Made by a program: the position numbers and the translations under genes
The notes under the pieces: generated by a model
What the model was told of the DNA's origin: nothing
The model's input: the letters and a program-made list of their open reading frames with translations, nothing else
Database searches by the model: none
Source of the DNA: Tetrastigma voinierianum
Lineage: Eukaryota > Streptophyta > Magnoliopsida > Vitales > Vitaceae
Direction of reading: 5' to 3'
Assembly: GCA_016808115.1 (NCBI GenBank)
Contig: JAEQBH010000900.1
Location: 1 to 64,000 of the forward strand
Length of the DNA: 64,000 bases
Part shown: positions 11,761 to 23,179 of the stretch, piece after piece
How the letters are laid out: every line of letters begins with the position of its first letter
Numbering within the stretch: position 1 is the stretch's first letter

Positions 11761-12165
11761 ATTACGGGTTCTTCCTCTGAGGATAGGTTTCTTTGCGTAG
11801 TCATCCTTAGATCTCTAAGAATTGATTAGTCAAATGATTCACTTGAATAATCCTCCTTCTTTATTGGGAGATATTCAACCAAAAATGGTTTTTCACCGCT
11901 TTTCTTCCCTTTATTATAGGACTCGATAGACGCTCTGTGAATATCTCATCATTTATTATTTGTGAGGGTGTAGCTCAATCGTCAGATACGGGCCTTCCCG
12001 TTTCTTCTCGATTCCATGTTCAGCCTAATCTGGCCGGGCTTTCTCTTTTGTCTGGCCGTTATGGAAGGATATGTACCTGTACCGACCTTTACCGGCCCTC
12101 GGGCCGGTGTTGCATGCCCGACCCTGCTTTCTATATCCTTATCACTTATATTCCATTTGAATAAA
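11760..12165 (-). other. Probable 5' LTR / leader of the Tat element
   Basis: This GC-rich segment lies upstream of gag on the minus strand and ends where base composition changes abruptly. It contains TATAATAAAGG on the minus strand near 11914, a possible LTR promoter box. It cannot be paired with a 3' LTR because that end is outside the window. Confidence 0.35.
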
Positions 12166-12173
12166 TTAGACTT

Positions 12174-12944
12174 AGGTGGTGTTTGTTTTTTTTACTTAAT
12201 ACTAAATATAACTTTTCAGCTTAATGCCGATTACAGTACTTAATAGCATATAATAAGCTTGTTTGTTTTTACTATTTTAAGAGCTTTAGTAGCGATAAAG
12301 AATTCAATGTATTATTTCGCTTCCGTCTCAGCCGTTTAATGAAACTATTGGTTTAATTTGTCGAGTTTTTAGCAGGTATTGTTACTTCCACTTCGTCATT
12401 ATATTTTTAAATAATTTATTATTATTTTATTTTATAATTTAATATAAATAATAATAATGATTAGAATGTTTTTTAATAAATAATTTATAAAAATTCATAA
12501 TATTTTTATTTTTTATGAAATATATTAATTTTAATATAATAATAAAAAGCAAATCTAAAAATAAAAATAAAAACAAAAATAAAATGTGAAACGGACGTAG
12601 TTTAGGAATTTTCTTATGTTCCCTTCGCACCGTTTAATTTTAAATGAGACAAGTTTGAGAATCAAAAATAAACGAGCTCTACGGATGCATTGCCTCATCC
12701 CAAACCTTCACGTTGTCATCCCTAAGAGTATGTATTGCTAAATTTCTTCTCCTCACGTGAATGACAAGTTTTTCGTTTTAAATGGAAACTAATTTTCTTT
12801 TAATGTAGTTAAAATATTTTCACTTTTTTATTCATAATTTTTTTAAAAATTCTTAGCAATAAGTCGTGAAAATTTTTAAAAACAAACAGTTTAATGCTGA
12901 AAGCTGAATAGCTTTCAACATTAAGTCAAAAAATAAATACCACC
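12174..12944. mobile_element. Non-autonomous hAT-like MITE (~770 bp)
   Basis: The left end reads GGTGGTGTTTGTTTTTTTTA followed by CTTAAT. The reverse complement of the right end reads GGTGGTATTTATTTTTTGAC followed by TTAAT, an imperfect inverted repeat of about 28 bp. A further inner inverted match involves AGCTTAATG on the left and CATTAAGT near 12918 on the right. The flanks TTAGACTT (12166-12173) and TTATACTT (12945-12952) differ at one of eight positions, consistent with an 8-bp hAT-type target duplication. The interior is AT-rich and has no transposase. Confidence 0.65.
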
Positions 12945-12949
12945 TTATA

Positions 12950-13291
12950 CTTTTTTTTAAAATTAATTTAGGTTCTTTTTTTCATTATTTCTTATTCTTT
13001 TTATATTATATTTTATAATTTTTATTAATAAAGTTAGTGAAAATTATGGATTTTTTGATAACATCAAATATATCAGTTTTATTTTTATATATTAGTATTA
13101 TACAATATTAATTTTTATTCGTTTTTTAAACTAGTCCAATCCAACCGATTTAACTTACTTAAATCTAGTATCTATAAATCGAATCGATGTTGGTTTTATA
13201 TTTCAAAGCTGATTCGGTTAGATTTTTATATTCAAAACCAAACCGAATAAACCGTGCACAACCTAGATGGATACAAAATAAATACAAAAAA

Positions 13292-13362
<71 letters not shown>

Positions 13363-15590
13363 ATTTTTCAAACTAGACATTTATTTATATTTGTAATAAA
13401 TAATTCAAATGAAAACAAAAACAGTTTATAGTTTTTGGATTTAAAAAAGGAAAACAAAAAGCACTGTCCATTTAGATAATGATTTGGATTTCATTGTTCC
13501 ACTTTAATCTCTAATACTTAGATTTTCAACCTTTTATTTTTCATAATTTTTGGGTCTTCACCATTAAATACATTTATGAAGACACTATTATCCAATGCAA
13601 TTGGATTTTATGACAACAATTATAACGATTCGCTTCTACTTATATAGATATTAATATTTATATTGGAGAAAACTATTACAAAAAGTATTAAAGTCGATTT
13701 TAATTTTATTTATTTATTTTGAAAATTGATAAATTTATTGATTCATGTGAGTAATAGAATCGATAAAAACACATAATCAAAAGTGTTAAAAACTATAAAA
13801 GATAACGTAACATCATTGAGTTTAAAAAAAACGATTAACTCAAGGCATATACTTTTGATAATTAAAAAATGCATAGAATACCTAAGATTCCAAATCTACA
13901 GTAACATGCTAACGAAAAAGATTTGTCATTTAAACCACTAACACAAAAACCCACGAAGAAACTGACTATCGATGACACAACTAATCGCTGTAATAAGTCG
14001 ATAACAAAACACGTCTACAAGTCGACGACAAGAACATGAAAAAAACATAGTCAAACTCAGATTAGTGTAGAAAAAACCACTTTCTTGAAAACGAAAATCT
14101 AGATATGGGGAAGAAAAAGATGAAAATGATGATTTCATACAAAAAATAACAAAAAAATCACTCCTCATCTTTAATGAAAAAGGACCTAAAAAATACAACG
14201 GAGTAAGAGACTATTGACTATTTTCCTCTTAATTTTATGAGGTATTTTCCCATATGAGCTCACAATCCTAACATCATACATACATATATATATATATATA
14301 TTTATTTATTTATTTATATAAGGAGTATTAATAATAATACTCCACATCTATTAGGGGAAAAAAAAAATCTTACATGCATATATAAAAATATTCGTAATCA
14401 TAGATATGGATTCTCAAGCTGTGAGGCACTAAACCTCCTTGGATTTAAAGCAAATATTATCTACTCAACTAAATACACGTGGCCATTATTTCAGATTTTT
14501 TATAGGATTTGAGATGTTATTACACAATTTGATTTTTTTTTTGAAAAAAAGTAATTTTATTGATTCAAACTAACTAGACATCCATATAAACATAAATACA
14601 AAATCATTAAAAACCATCGAGAATGAAATAATATACAGATTAATAATATAATAAATCGACTCAAATCATGTAAATTTGATGATACTATAATGACTAATAC
14701 TTACGTAGCTTGGGTGATCAGAACATACTAATAACCATATTATGATTTTGGCCTTTATTCGATATAATATGTTTTATTCGCTTCAATCGCTTCGCACATA
14801 AATAAAATGCCATAACAAAGACGACAAAAATAAAACATCGCACAAGACCACGACGCAAAACCAAAACGCTGCAACAAAATAAAATTCAGAACACAAGTTT
14901 TAAAGTTATGTTTTATTCTTAGACATTGTGTAAGAATAAGAAAATTAAAAACCACATTAACTTTTATACTCTCATATATTTGATTTATATAATATTCCAC
15001 TAATGTCTATACAAATTACAAAAAAAAAAATTAAAATATTCAAATTTTAGATAAAAGAAATATAATATATGTCCATGGTAGTTAAAATTTGTATATTATA
15101 TAATAGAAGGCATGAATGATGTTGGAGGCAATTACTTTTAGGGTTGGAGTAAAGTGAATTTAAATGAACTTTTAGGGTGGAGGGTCATATGATGAAATGT
15201 AATTGATGGCATTGAATATGGAGATGGTTAATGGTTGAGCCAACTATGTGGGCTTAATTGAATTAGAAATAACAACCAGTCAAACCTCCTCTTTTTACCT
15301 CATTTACCTTTTTACATTCCAATGTCATTAGTAAAATAATTGTTTTTTTTTTTTAATATACTAGTAAGTTGTTTTTACTTGGACTTGAAACGGTGAACAC
15401 TTTATCACTTGAGTCGGGCATGACGAGTATTAGGAAAATAGTTGTTAAAAATGGAAATCTTCTTTTACCCTACCATTATTCATAATCCAAAATGTGATTG
15501 TCATACAAAAATAAATTAAATAAATAACAAATGAAGTTATGCAATGATGCATGGTATTTGAATTTCATAGTATGTTATATTTGTATGGAC
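12950..15590. other. AT-rich intergenic stretch, no gene
   Basis: Six-frame reading shows only short ORFs of low-complexity composition. It contains a long (TA)n tract (13293-13360) and a short one near 14284-14300. I see no transposon domain, RNA gene or conserved exon. Confidence 0.6.
13293..13360. repeat. (TA)n microsatellite, about 33 units
   Basis: An uninterrupted TA dinucleotide run of roughly 66 bp is directly visible. Confidence 0.98.
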
Positions 15591-16429
15591 ATCGCATTTT
15601 GGCTATAATGCGTTTCCCACTAAAAGGTGGGACTCGTTTTTATATTTTTTGAAAAACCATTTAGAAAATGGTTTGGAGTCACCACTTATTTTTGTTTATT
15701 TTTTTAAAGGGAAAACAAAATAAAAAATAAAATCCTAACATGACTAATTTTTTAAAAAAGATAAGTCTTAGAAAAACCATGTTCAAATTTGGAGGTCATA
15801 TTACTTATTGGGAAGGTACGGTAGTGAGTCGTAGCACCTTTTTAAGCCCCTAAAGTCGAGTTCCTACTAATCAAGTTTAGGGAATTGTGGTGATCGATTG
15901 ATTAACTAATAGATATCAATAATTATCTTTCATTATTACACGAGTGTACATCAAACCATCAACAAATAAATAAATAAATAAATAAAATAAACAAGTAAAA
16001 TCAAAGAGGAAAGAGATATACCTCGTAGAGAATCGTAAGCGCTATCAATACATAAATGTTAACAGAATAACAAATACGAAAGATTCATGATCAAATTAGG
16101 AAATCAAATTGTATATCAAGTGCCAAATTATTTAATAAGCGAAAGATATAGAGATGCTCAGTTCTCATCAAGGTCTATTTATTTAGCGACTTAGTCGACT
16201 CCATACTTGCCCATTTTATCGAATCATGAGAACAAAGTGCTTTTAGAAATTTGAAAATTATGTTAAAAAAATCAAAATTTGAAATACTTAGAAGATTGGA
16301 CTTTAGTTTAAAAGCTTACAAAATTATATTTTAAATAAAATGAGTAATAATAATTAGCAAAAATGATAAAAATAATAATAAATAAATAATGAAAAAACAC
16401 AAATATATAGTGGGCACATCATTGGTTTA

Positions 16430-16790
16430 CACATGCGTGTTGAATCACTTCTCATTATCATGACATTATTATGCACTAGCGTAACATTAGATTACTTTTC
16501 TACACTGCATACCACTATCATACCTATACCACATTGAATCACTCCCTCTTACTACACAATACTATCATACACCTACATAGCAATGGATCACTCCCTTCGT
16601 TGCACCACACTATCATACACCTACGACACACTGAATCGCTTCTCCTTACTACACAACACTATCATACACTTGCATAGCACTAGATCACTCCCTTACACTA
16701 CACCATACTATCATACACCTACATAACACTGGATCACCCTCTCTCCACTGCATAGCACTCTCATGCATCTCCCTAACACGATATCATCCC
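16430..16790. repeat. Minisatellite, ~48-50-bp unit, about 7 copies
   Basis: The phrases GAATCACT / GGATCACTCCC and ACTATCATACACCTAC alternate at a regular spacing. GATCAC-type starts fall near 16440, 16488, 16535, 16585, 16631, 16682 and 16731. Copies differ at several positions each. Confidence 0.8.
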
Positions 16791-17749
16791 TCGTATCATC
16801 TTCCATATTTGTTCTTCAGGCCATTTTCTAGAGAGAAGAAAACCCAAAACTCAAATTTTAGAATTTGTATAGTAACTTGAATATAGCCTTTATTACAACT
16901 TTACTAATCCCATAATACAAAATCAAAAAGAATATAGTCTTCTTTTTCTTTCTCCCTCTTTCTCCCTTTCTCTCCTCCCTTAAAAAAACATTCATTTCCA
17001 AAATAAAAATCTCAATCATCTCAAATCGACTCCAATCATGCAAGGTAAAATCAAATAAAATATAAAAAAAAGATAAATTAAAATCATTTCAAATTTGGGA
17101 TCTACAAATATGCTTATATTCGAAAGAGTTCGTATGTAGCGAAGGATAAGTGAACTCACAAAGAATAAGGAGACCCCTGTGACGACCTAAGTAAAAACAC
17201 AAACCTAACTCAAATCAAACAAGTTTAGCATTTACTCTGGGACACCCTAAGAAAGAACAAATAAAAGTGACAAGATAAACCTATAGGCAAATGAAGTCAT
17301 GATATAAATCCAAGCTCCCTCTGAAAAGGTCCTCTTAAAGGTGAAACCTGCATTGAAATCTAAAGCAAGTGCAAGTGGAAGTCAGCCCGCCTATGGGTGT
17401 TAGAATGGTCATGGTATCAAGTGCATTCATCTGACACTCGCTGTGTCGACACAAATCGCGAACAGCCAATGGTGAAATCACAAGTGAATGAGCTACGAAG
17501 GCAAATGATGTTGATGAACTCATAATGGTCGATGTAGACTGTAATAAACTCATGTTAGCAAAGCGAAAGAAGACAACCGAAAGAATCCATGTGATCAAGA
17601 TGGGCAATGTTATCGGCCGTGAATACTGGTATCATTATCTCTATAAGGCGCGGGTAGGGAGAAGAAGCCTGAAACCTCAGCAACGAGCCAACGAGGAGGC
17701 TCAAAACAACATTGAGATATGAATGACAATGAATGTCCAAGTGCGACCA

Positions 17750-18470
17750 TAACATAATAAAGATGAAATCTCGATATCTGAACTAAGGTGGAGGCATGAT
17801 ATAGATAAAACCTGAATGCTTGATCCAAGATGAAAAAACATAAAGGCGGCTTCTTCCAACGCCTAATCTCAGAAACAAAGTCCGAAATACGTGGAACTAC
17901 AATGTAGAAGCATGATGCGACAATCTAACAACTTATTCGCACAGAATACAAAGCCGAACGCCTTAATCTACAAAAAGACGGTTCAAAAGCTCAACTACGA
18001 TGAGAATGTGATGCTGATGAAGCCTGAACTTCTAATCCATATAAAGGCGAAGTTTAGATATCCTGATCCAAAATAAATAAAGCAAAGGCGAAGTCTGAAC
18101 GCATGATCTAAAAAATGAAGAGAGTAGAGGCGAAATATGAATGCATGAAATACGGAAAGCAAAGGTGAAGTTTGAACACCGGGATCTATAACAGAAGACA
18201 ACAGCAAGTTTGAACGCCTCAAAATCCATGAAGCGAAGTTTGAACACATGATCCAAAAAAATGAAGAGAGGCGAAATCAAAGCATGAATACTGAAAGCAA
18301 AGGTGTGAAAACCAACACTGATCTGATAATGAAGACAAGAAAGACGAAGTCCAACTCAAATCTAAACTCAAGATAAGAATGGCAAAGTTTGAACGCCTCG
18401 TGAATTTAAAATGAAGAGGGTAGGAGACAAAGTCTAAAATGCCTAAAATCCATGAGGCAAATATAATGTA
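17750..18470. repeat. Degenerate repeats of GGCGAAGT(T)TGAACGC...ATGATCCAAAA
   Basis: A motif of about 40-60 bp combining 'GCGAAGTTTGAACGC', 'ATGATCCAAAA' and 'ATGAAGAGAG' recurs irregularly, for example near 18045, 18085, 18165, 18230 and 18375. Copies are imperfect and spaced unevenly. ORFs predicted here on the minus strand come from the repeat. Confidence 0.65.
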
Positions 18471-19080
18471 GTGTGCCAAATCCTCAAACTCCTAAACAAT
18501 TTGCTATGAAATCCTCATCTAGTACACATATATGTAAAAGGTTGAATGATATATGTATGATTGTGTATCTTAAGAAAACTGCTACCGAGTGGATATCTGA
18601 AGCAAGTCTATGTAGTCAACACTATGCTTAAAAGTCGAACTACCCATATCATCAAAAATAATACAAGTATTCGTATCTATCATGAAGGCCTAATAAGAAC
18701 TCCAAATATGCCCCTATACATCCAAATGAGTAACCCTACCATCAACTCAAAAAAAAAAAAAAAGCCCTACCGTAAACATATGTGGAATTTGACTCTAAAG
18801 TCTAGTGACACAAGAGATAGAGTGTCCTACAATAACTCTTGCAATGGGTGATAAATAACATATAAGAAATATCCGCCAACTCGCATGGTCTAACAAAGAT
18901 CCACTAAATAAATAACAATCGAAGCAAAATGTTCCATGAAGATCATCCTTAGAAAACTACCTAATCTCTATAAGGAAATATAATCTAGGGATGGTATCAA
19001 TAAATGTCATATGAGGCTTTTCCTCCTCAATAAAAAAGTCGTCTACACAAACAAACTACCCATATGGTCTAGAAAACTAG

Positions 19081-19590
19081 GGGTATGCCCCAGTATGACA
19101 TATAACAAAGACATGATGAAATCTCAAAATATCAAGGCATGACTCAACATCCTAGCAAGACCTGTTTGTATAAACCAAAAAACTCCAGATGATCCCGACA
19201 TATAGGAGGTATGCCCCATTATGACATTCAATATAAACATGATGAAGTCCAAAAATGTCATAACAAATCCTTGATAAGAACTATCTGCACAAATAAACAA
19301 AATATCAAAATATGCTCAAGTATGACGTCTAATGGAGACGTAATGAAATATCAAAATATCAAAGCATGGATGAACATCTCTGCTAGTGAACCTGTGTACA
19401 AACCAACAAACTTTATATGATCCCAACAAATATAGCATATGCCCTAGTATGGCATCTAATGGAGACGTAATGAAATCTCAAAATATCAAAGCATGGATCA
19501 ACATCTCGACAATAACTGTGTGTATAAACCAAACCAACTCCAGATGATCTCAAAAGATACGGGATATGCCCCAAGATGGCAACCTAATGC
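19081..19590. repeat. Tandem repeat, ~125-bp unit, four copies plus a partial fifth
   Basis: Copies begin at the phrase TATGCCCCAGTATGACAT or variants at about 19083, 19210, 19311, 19438 and 19564, a spacing of 101-127 bp. Each continues with GGAGACGTAATGAAATCTC-like and ATCAAAGCATGGATCAACAT-like segments and ends with CCAGATGATCCC-like sequence. Copies three and four are the most alike. Confidence 0.85.
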
Positions 19591-20334
19591 TCCATAAATA
19601 ATGAAACTCAACAATTAAAACTCATGCTTCCATCAGTAAAGAGAGTGATCCTCGGATCATTTAGAACTGCAACTAGAAACAAATTCAAACACTAGTGAGG
19701 CATCCCCCATAAAAAGTAGCATGATAATATCCGACATCAACCAAGTCTTGGGATACCATCCAAGCAGATGTTATCAAAGAAAATGTTTTCGATCTCACAC
19801 TCTTGGGTGGTCTTAAGGATACCTGATCGTAATGTAAGCTAGGTGATAAGGTAAAAGAAATGAAAGGAAACTAAGCTCAAATAATCTAATGATTAAACTC
19901 ATACCCTTGTGTACAAGATGTAATACATGTAAAATCTCATAAGCCATGGACTCAAAGGCAACCAATAGAAGCACTGATGAAAGAAATAAACAAATGAGAA
20001 GATGCTAAGCCAATAATGAATCACAAGAAGGTGTGAAGGAGTTAGGTCTGGGGCAAATATCAATGTGGGGAGGGAATGTAATGGTGCGTGAAGTGTTAAG
20101 AAAAAAGGTGGTAATAAACACAAAAAGGTAGGGAAAAACAAAATGATCAATGGTTGATGAGTCTAAAACTCATCTATTTTTAAGCCAATTTTTCAAGTAT
20201 ATTTCAGGCTTAAAAGTTCAGTTTAGTGTAAAATCATGGAGCTTTCACTCATATTTATGTTTTCCAGCAAATTAAGGAAAATAAGAAGAATCAGCTTAAA
20301 AAGGAGCATAAATCAGCATTGTGCAAAAAAGGGG

Positions 20335-21630
20335 TGAATGTTGCGACATCATATTTCTAGTGTCGCGACATTATGTGGAGAAGGTCTTGACACTACTGCA
20401 ATATCGCGACATAGTCGCGACATTAACTGAAGAGGGAAAGACAAAGATATGCCAATGCCGCGACATCATAACGACATTGTCACGACATCAAGTCAATGTC
20501 GCGACATCACAACTCAATGTCGTGACATCAAAAGCAGCTTTAGTAGTCAAACTACATCAAACATCCAATGTCGCGACATCGACACGACATGGCTACGACA
20601 TTGGCTGTAGTAAGAAGAACTGAAATGCTTAATGTCGTGACATCACAACTCAATGTTGCGACGTCATAGCGATTGTCATGGTGTTATCGCTAATTCAATG
20701 TTGTGACATTACCATGACATCGCGGGCGTACATCGTAACAAGCCTTAACCAGTTGAAGACATCACCGAACGCTGTTAGGACATCAAAGCAATGTTGCAAC
20801 ATCAAAGCAATGTTGCGACATCATATCAGCGTACCGAGGTGAGGGTTTAATAGACCAATGTCGCGAACATTGACATCGTGACTTGCCGTGCAATGTCATG
20901 ACATCAATCAAGGCTTGAACACTGGAGATCTAAACATCCAATGTTGCGACATCAAACCAGTAATGTTGCGACATCAAACCAAACCAACCTGATGGTGATG
21001 TTTAACAAGACTAATGTTGTGACATCGCCACGACATCGTTGAGACATAAATGTAATGTCGCGACATCGACAACAGGACTAACATGCAATGTTGTAACATC
21101 AGCTCAAGGTAGTCAAGATAGAAGTTAATCGACCAATGTCACGACATCAGGTAAGCAATGTCGTGACATTGACTGAAATGATCAAAACTGCAGAGGCAAT
21201 GTCGTGACATCAACAAGTGAACTACAAGCAATGTCGCGACATCAGGGCAAGAATGTAAGAGTAAAGACATCAGTTAACAATGTCGCGACATCAAATCAGT
21301 GTCACGACATCAACTAAACGTTGCAACATCAGAACAGAACTACGCAATGTTACGAACATCAAACCTAAGAATCCAAGTTGAACATCAAGAACAATGCCAC
21401 AACATCGTCTGCCGTGACATCAACCTGGCAGAAGAGGTAAAATGCAGTGTCGTGACAGTAGAAAGTAACCTCAACATGCAAAAGCAATGGCGCGACATCA
21501 CTTTACATCGGGATTTATCATTGAAATTGAGAATCACTTCAACAGACTTCAATGTCGCTGGCATCGATGCGATCCACGTTATCACTGAACTCCGACGTCG
21601 GCTAATACCACGACATCAATGTACCAGTCG
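20335..21630. repeat. Dispersed palindromic repeat, core (A)ATGTCGCGACAT(C)
   Basis: I count about 35-40 copies of a 10-12-bp palindrome centred on TCGCGA, in either intact form or with one or two changes, usually written CAATGTCGCGACATCA. Spacers of roughly 8-60 bp are unrelated to each other. Common variants are TGTTGCGACA, TGTCGTGACA, TGTTGTGACA and TGTCACGACA, exactly the products expected from C-to-T change at CpG on one strand or the other. The array ends about 60 bp upstream of the LTR TATA box. Not CRISPR: spacers are irregular and the host is a plant. Confidence 0.9.
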
Positions 21631-21688
21631 AATGCTCGACTTTTCAAGTGCATGATTATCGTCGCTTGGTGGCCCAAGACCCGAAGCT

Positions 21689-21696
21689 TATAAATA
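21689..21696 (+). promoter_or_regulatory. TATA box of the nested LTR
   Basis: TATAAATA followed by GAAGCTCC lies about 1.53 kb into the LTR and directly after the palindrome array, as expected at a U3/R boundary. Confidence 0.65.
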
Positions 21697-23082
21697 GAAG
21701 CTCCTAGAATAGTGCCAGCTTTCAACCGCTTTTCATCAAGTTTGTGCTTTTCGTTGTATATATTTTTCCTTTCTTTTTATTTTCTAATTTTGATTGGATT
21801 TGGTTTTCTTATTAGTAAAGGATTCGAACTGAATTTGAGTTGGATGAAACGAAAATCGGCTTCATTTATGTATGAACTTTAATGGAATCTAGAATTTTTC
21901 TAGAATTCATTTTTTCTTCGCTTTTGAGTAATTTCAATGAATTGTTCTATCAACTAGTCATCGGCCATTTGTGATCCGTGATTTGAAAGGATAAGCTCCC
22001 TCTTGGAAGAATATGTTGTTGAGATTATTGATTGAAAATTTTTAAGGATGTTTTGGGTATGAAAATTGGAGTGATTTAATTGGTATTACTCCTACATTAA
22101 AATGTTTTGAATATCAGTGTTTGGGACCCGTAAAGAGTCGTATCATCAAGCCTACTTCCGTGAACTCCGAGACATAGAGAGATGGGACTACCTAAGAGCA
22201 AAGAGCAATCACTTCTTGGGGTGGGTAAATTATACTCACTCTATTTGAACTAATGCACTCTTTGGATCAATTTGGTATATTACTGGTGAAAATCTAACCT
22301 CTGACTTCAAGGTTCCTTCCTATGTGACAGCAAGAGTGTGTTCCCGAGACAAATGATCCACCTACTAATCTAGCAGCTAATTTCAGAAGTTTCACCTCAA
22401 GAGAGGAAACAATCTCAACCTTGTGTTGGCAAAGATTCTAATCAAGGGGAGGGGGAATTCCTATCTAATTGATGGTTGAGGTACCATTTAATTTGGAGAG
22501 TGTTTGCATTACCCTGTCTATGAGGGTAAGAAATTTTAAATCCTAAGAGACGACTGTGAAGTACTGAGGAGAAAAAATAGTTAAATCTTAAAGAGTATCA
22601 GTTCATACAATTAGCCTGCACCCATCATCGAGATAGGAGGTGGTGTCGAGAGGAAATGTGTGGTGTTGGGGAGAAATCCATCAAGTATACTAATTTTCTC
22701 GACAATTTCATGATCATATCCCATACTTAATATTTTATTTGAACTGCAAGTGATAGTCACAAATAATCGTTCATTCCTGCTATTTTAGTCCAGTTGAACT
22801 CTCTAATCATGTATTTGTAATTTCATTATTTCTTTATTCACTTTACTTTAGAAGATAAATCTATTATGAAATTTGTAAGTTCAAATGATAAGGATCTTTA
22901 GTAGTGAGAGTAATCTTTAAATTTTCTAATCAATCATCGTGAGAATGATATATGGACTTAAAAATCCAATTTATTACTTGTTTGAGACCTGTGCACTTGC
23001 AGTGAGTAGACCAAAATATATTTAAATTGCAAATTATTACTTAAAAAGCAGAAAACATATTATATAGATATGCAGACAAACA

Positions 23083-23107
23083 AGTTTTTGGCATGACTGT
23101 TGGGGAT
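23083..23107 (+). promoter_or_regulatory. Degenerate primer-binding site (tRNA-Asp type)
   Basis: The text AGTTTTTGGC...GTTGGGGATTG matches, with several changes, the leader that follows Athila/Tat LTRs (TGGCGCCGTTGCCGGGGA, complementary to the tRNA-Asp 3' end). It defines the right end of the LTR. Confidence 0.5.
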
Positions 23108-23179
23108 TGAACAATCTCTAGTGGTAGTGTCAAGAATTAGTAGTTGTTTTTGGTCTATGTTTAAAAAAACAAACCATTC

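Larger units (their letters stand above)
1..12150 (-). mobile_element. Degenerate Ty3/Gypsy LTR retrotransposon, Tat lineage (left end outside window)
   Basis: Read on the minus strand, recognisable remnants occur in the order gag (about 11.6-10.1 kb), protease (9.9-9.2 kb), RT and RNase H (8.9-7.8 kb), a second RNase H (7.77-7.45 kb) and integrase (7.1-6.06 kb). This order defines Ty3/Gypsy. A second RNase H after the first, and an ORF of opposite polarity downstream of integrase (91-2112 on the plus strand), are traits known from the Tat group (Ogre, Retand, Grande). All frames are broken by stops and indels, so the copy cannot be autonomous. The GC-rich composition stops abruptly near 12165. 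The 5' LTR should be the stretch ending near 12150 and the 3' LTR should lie left of position 1, so I cannot compare LTRs or estimate age. Lineage is inferred from the domain set and residual motifs. Confidence 0.8.
15590..20154 (+). mobile_element. Large Ty3/Gypsy (Tat/Ogre-type) LTR-like sequence, left part
   Basis: It begins with a block including GGTGGGACTCGTTTTTATAT (15629), then TTGGGAAGGTACGGTA (15809) and AAGCCCCTAAAGTCGAGTT (15845), phrases I recognise from long LTRs of Tat/Ogre-like elements in several eudicots. There is no coding sequence. Instead it carries three minisatellite blocks (16430-16790, 17750-18470, 19081-19590), common in very long LTRs. The style of sequence resumes after the insertion at 20155-23180, so the element probably extends to about 23700. 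No partner LTR or internal domain is visible, which suggests a solo LTR or a truncated copy. The family assignment rests on memory of related sequences. Confidence 0.5.

Noticed and set aside
14281..14340. Possible short palindrome or hairpin at the TATATA/TTTATTTATTTA run
   Set aside because: Simple sequence repeats explain it fully.
20335..21630. Regular short repeats with unique spacers, CRISPR-like
   Set aside because: Spacer lengths vary widely, repeats are 10-12-bp palindromes with CpG-type variants, there are no cas genes, and the context is a plant LTR.
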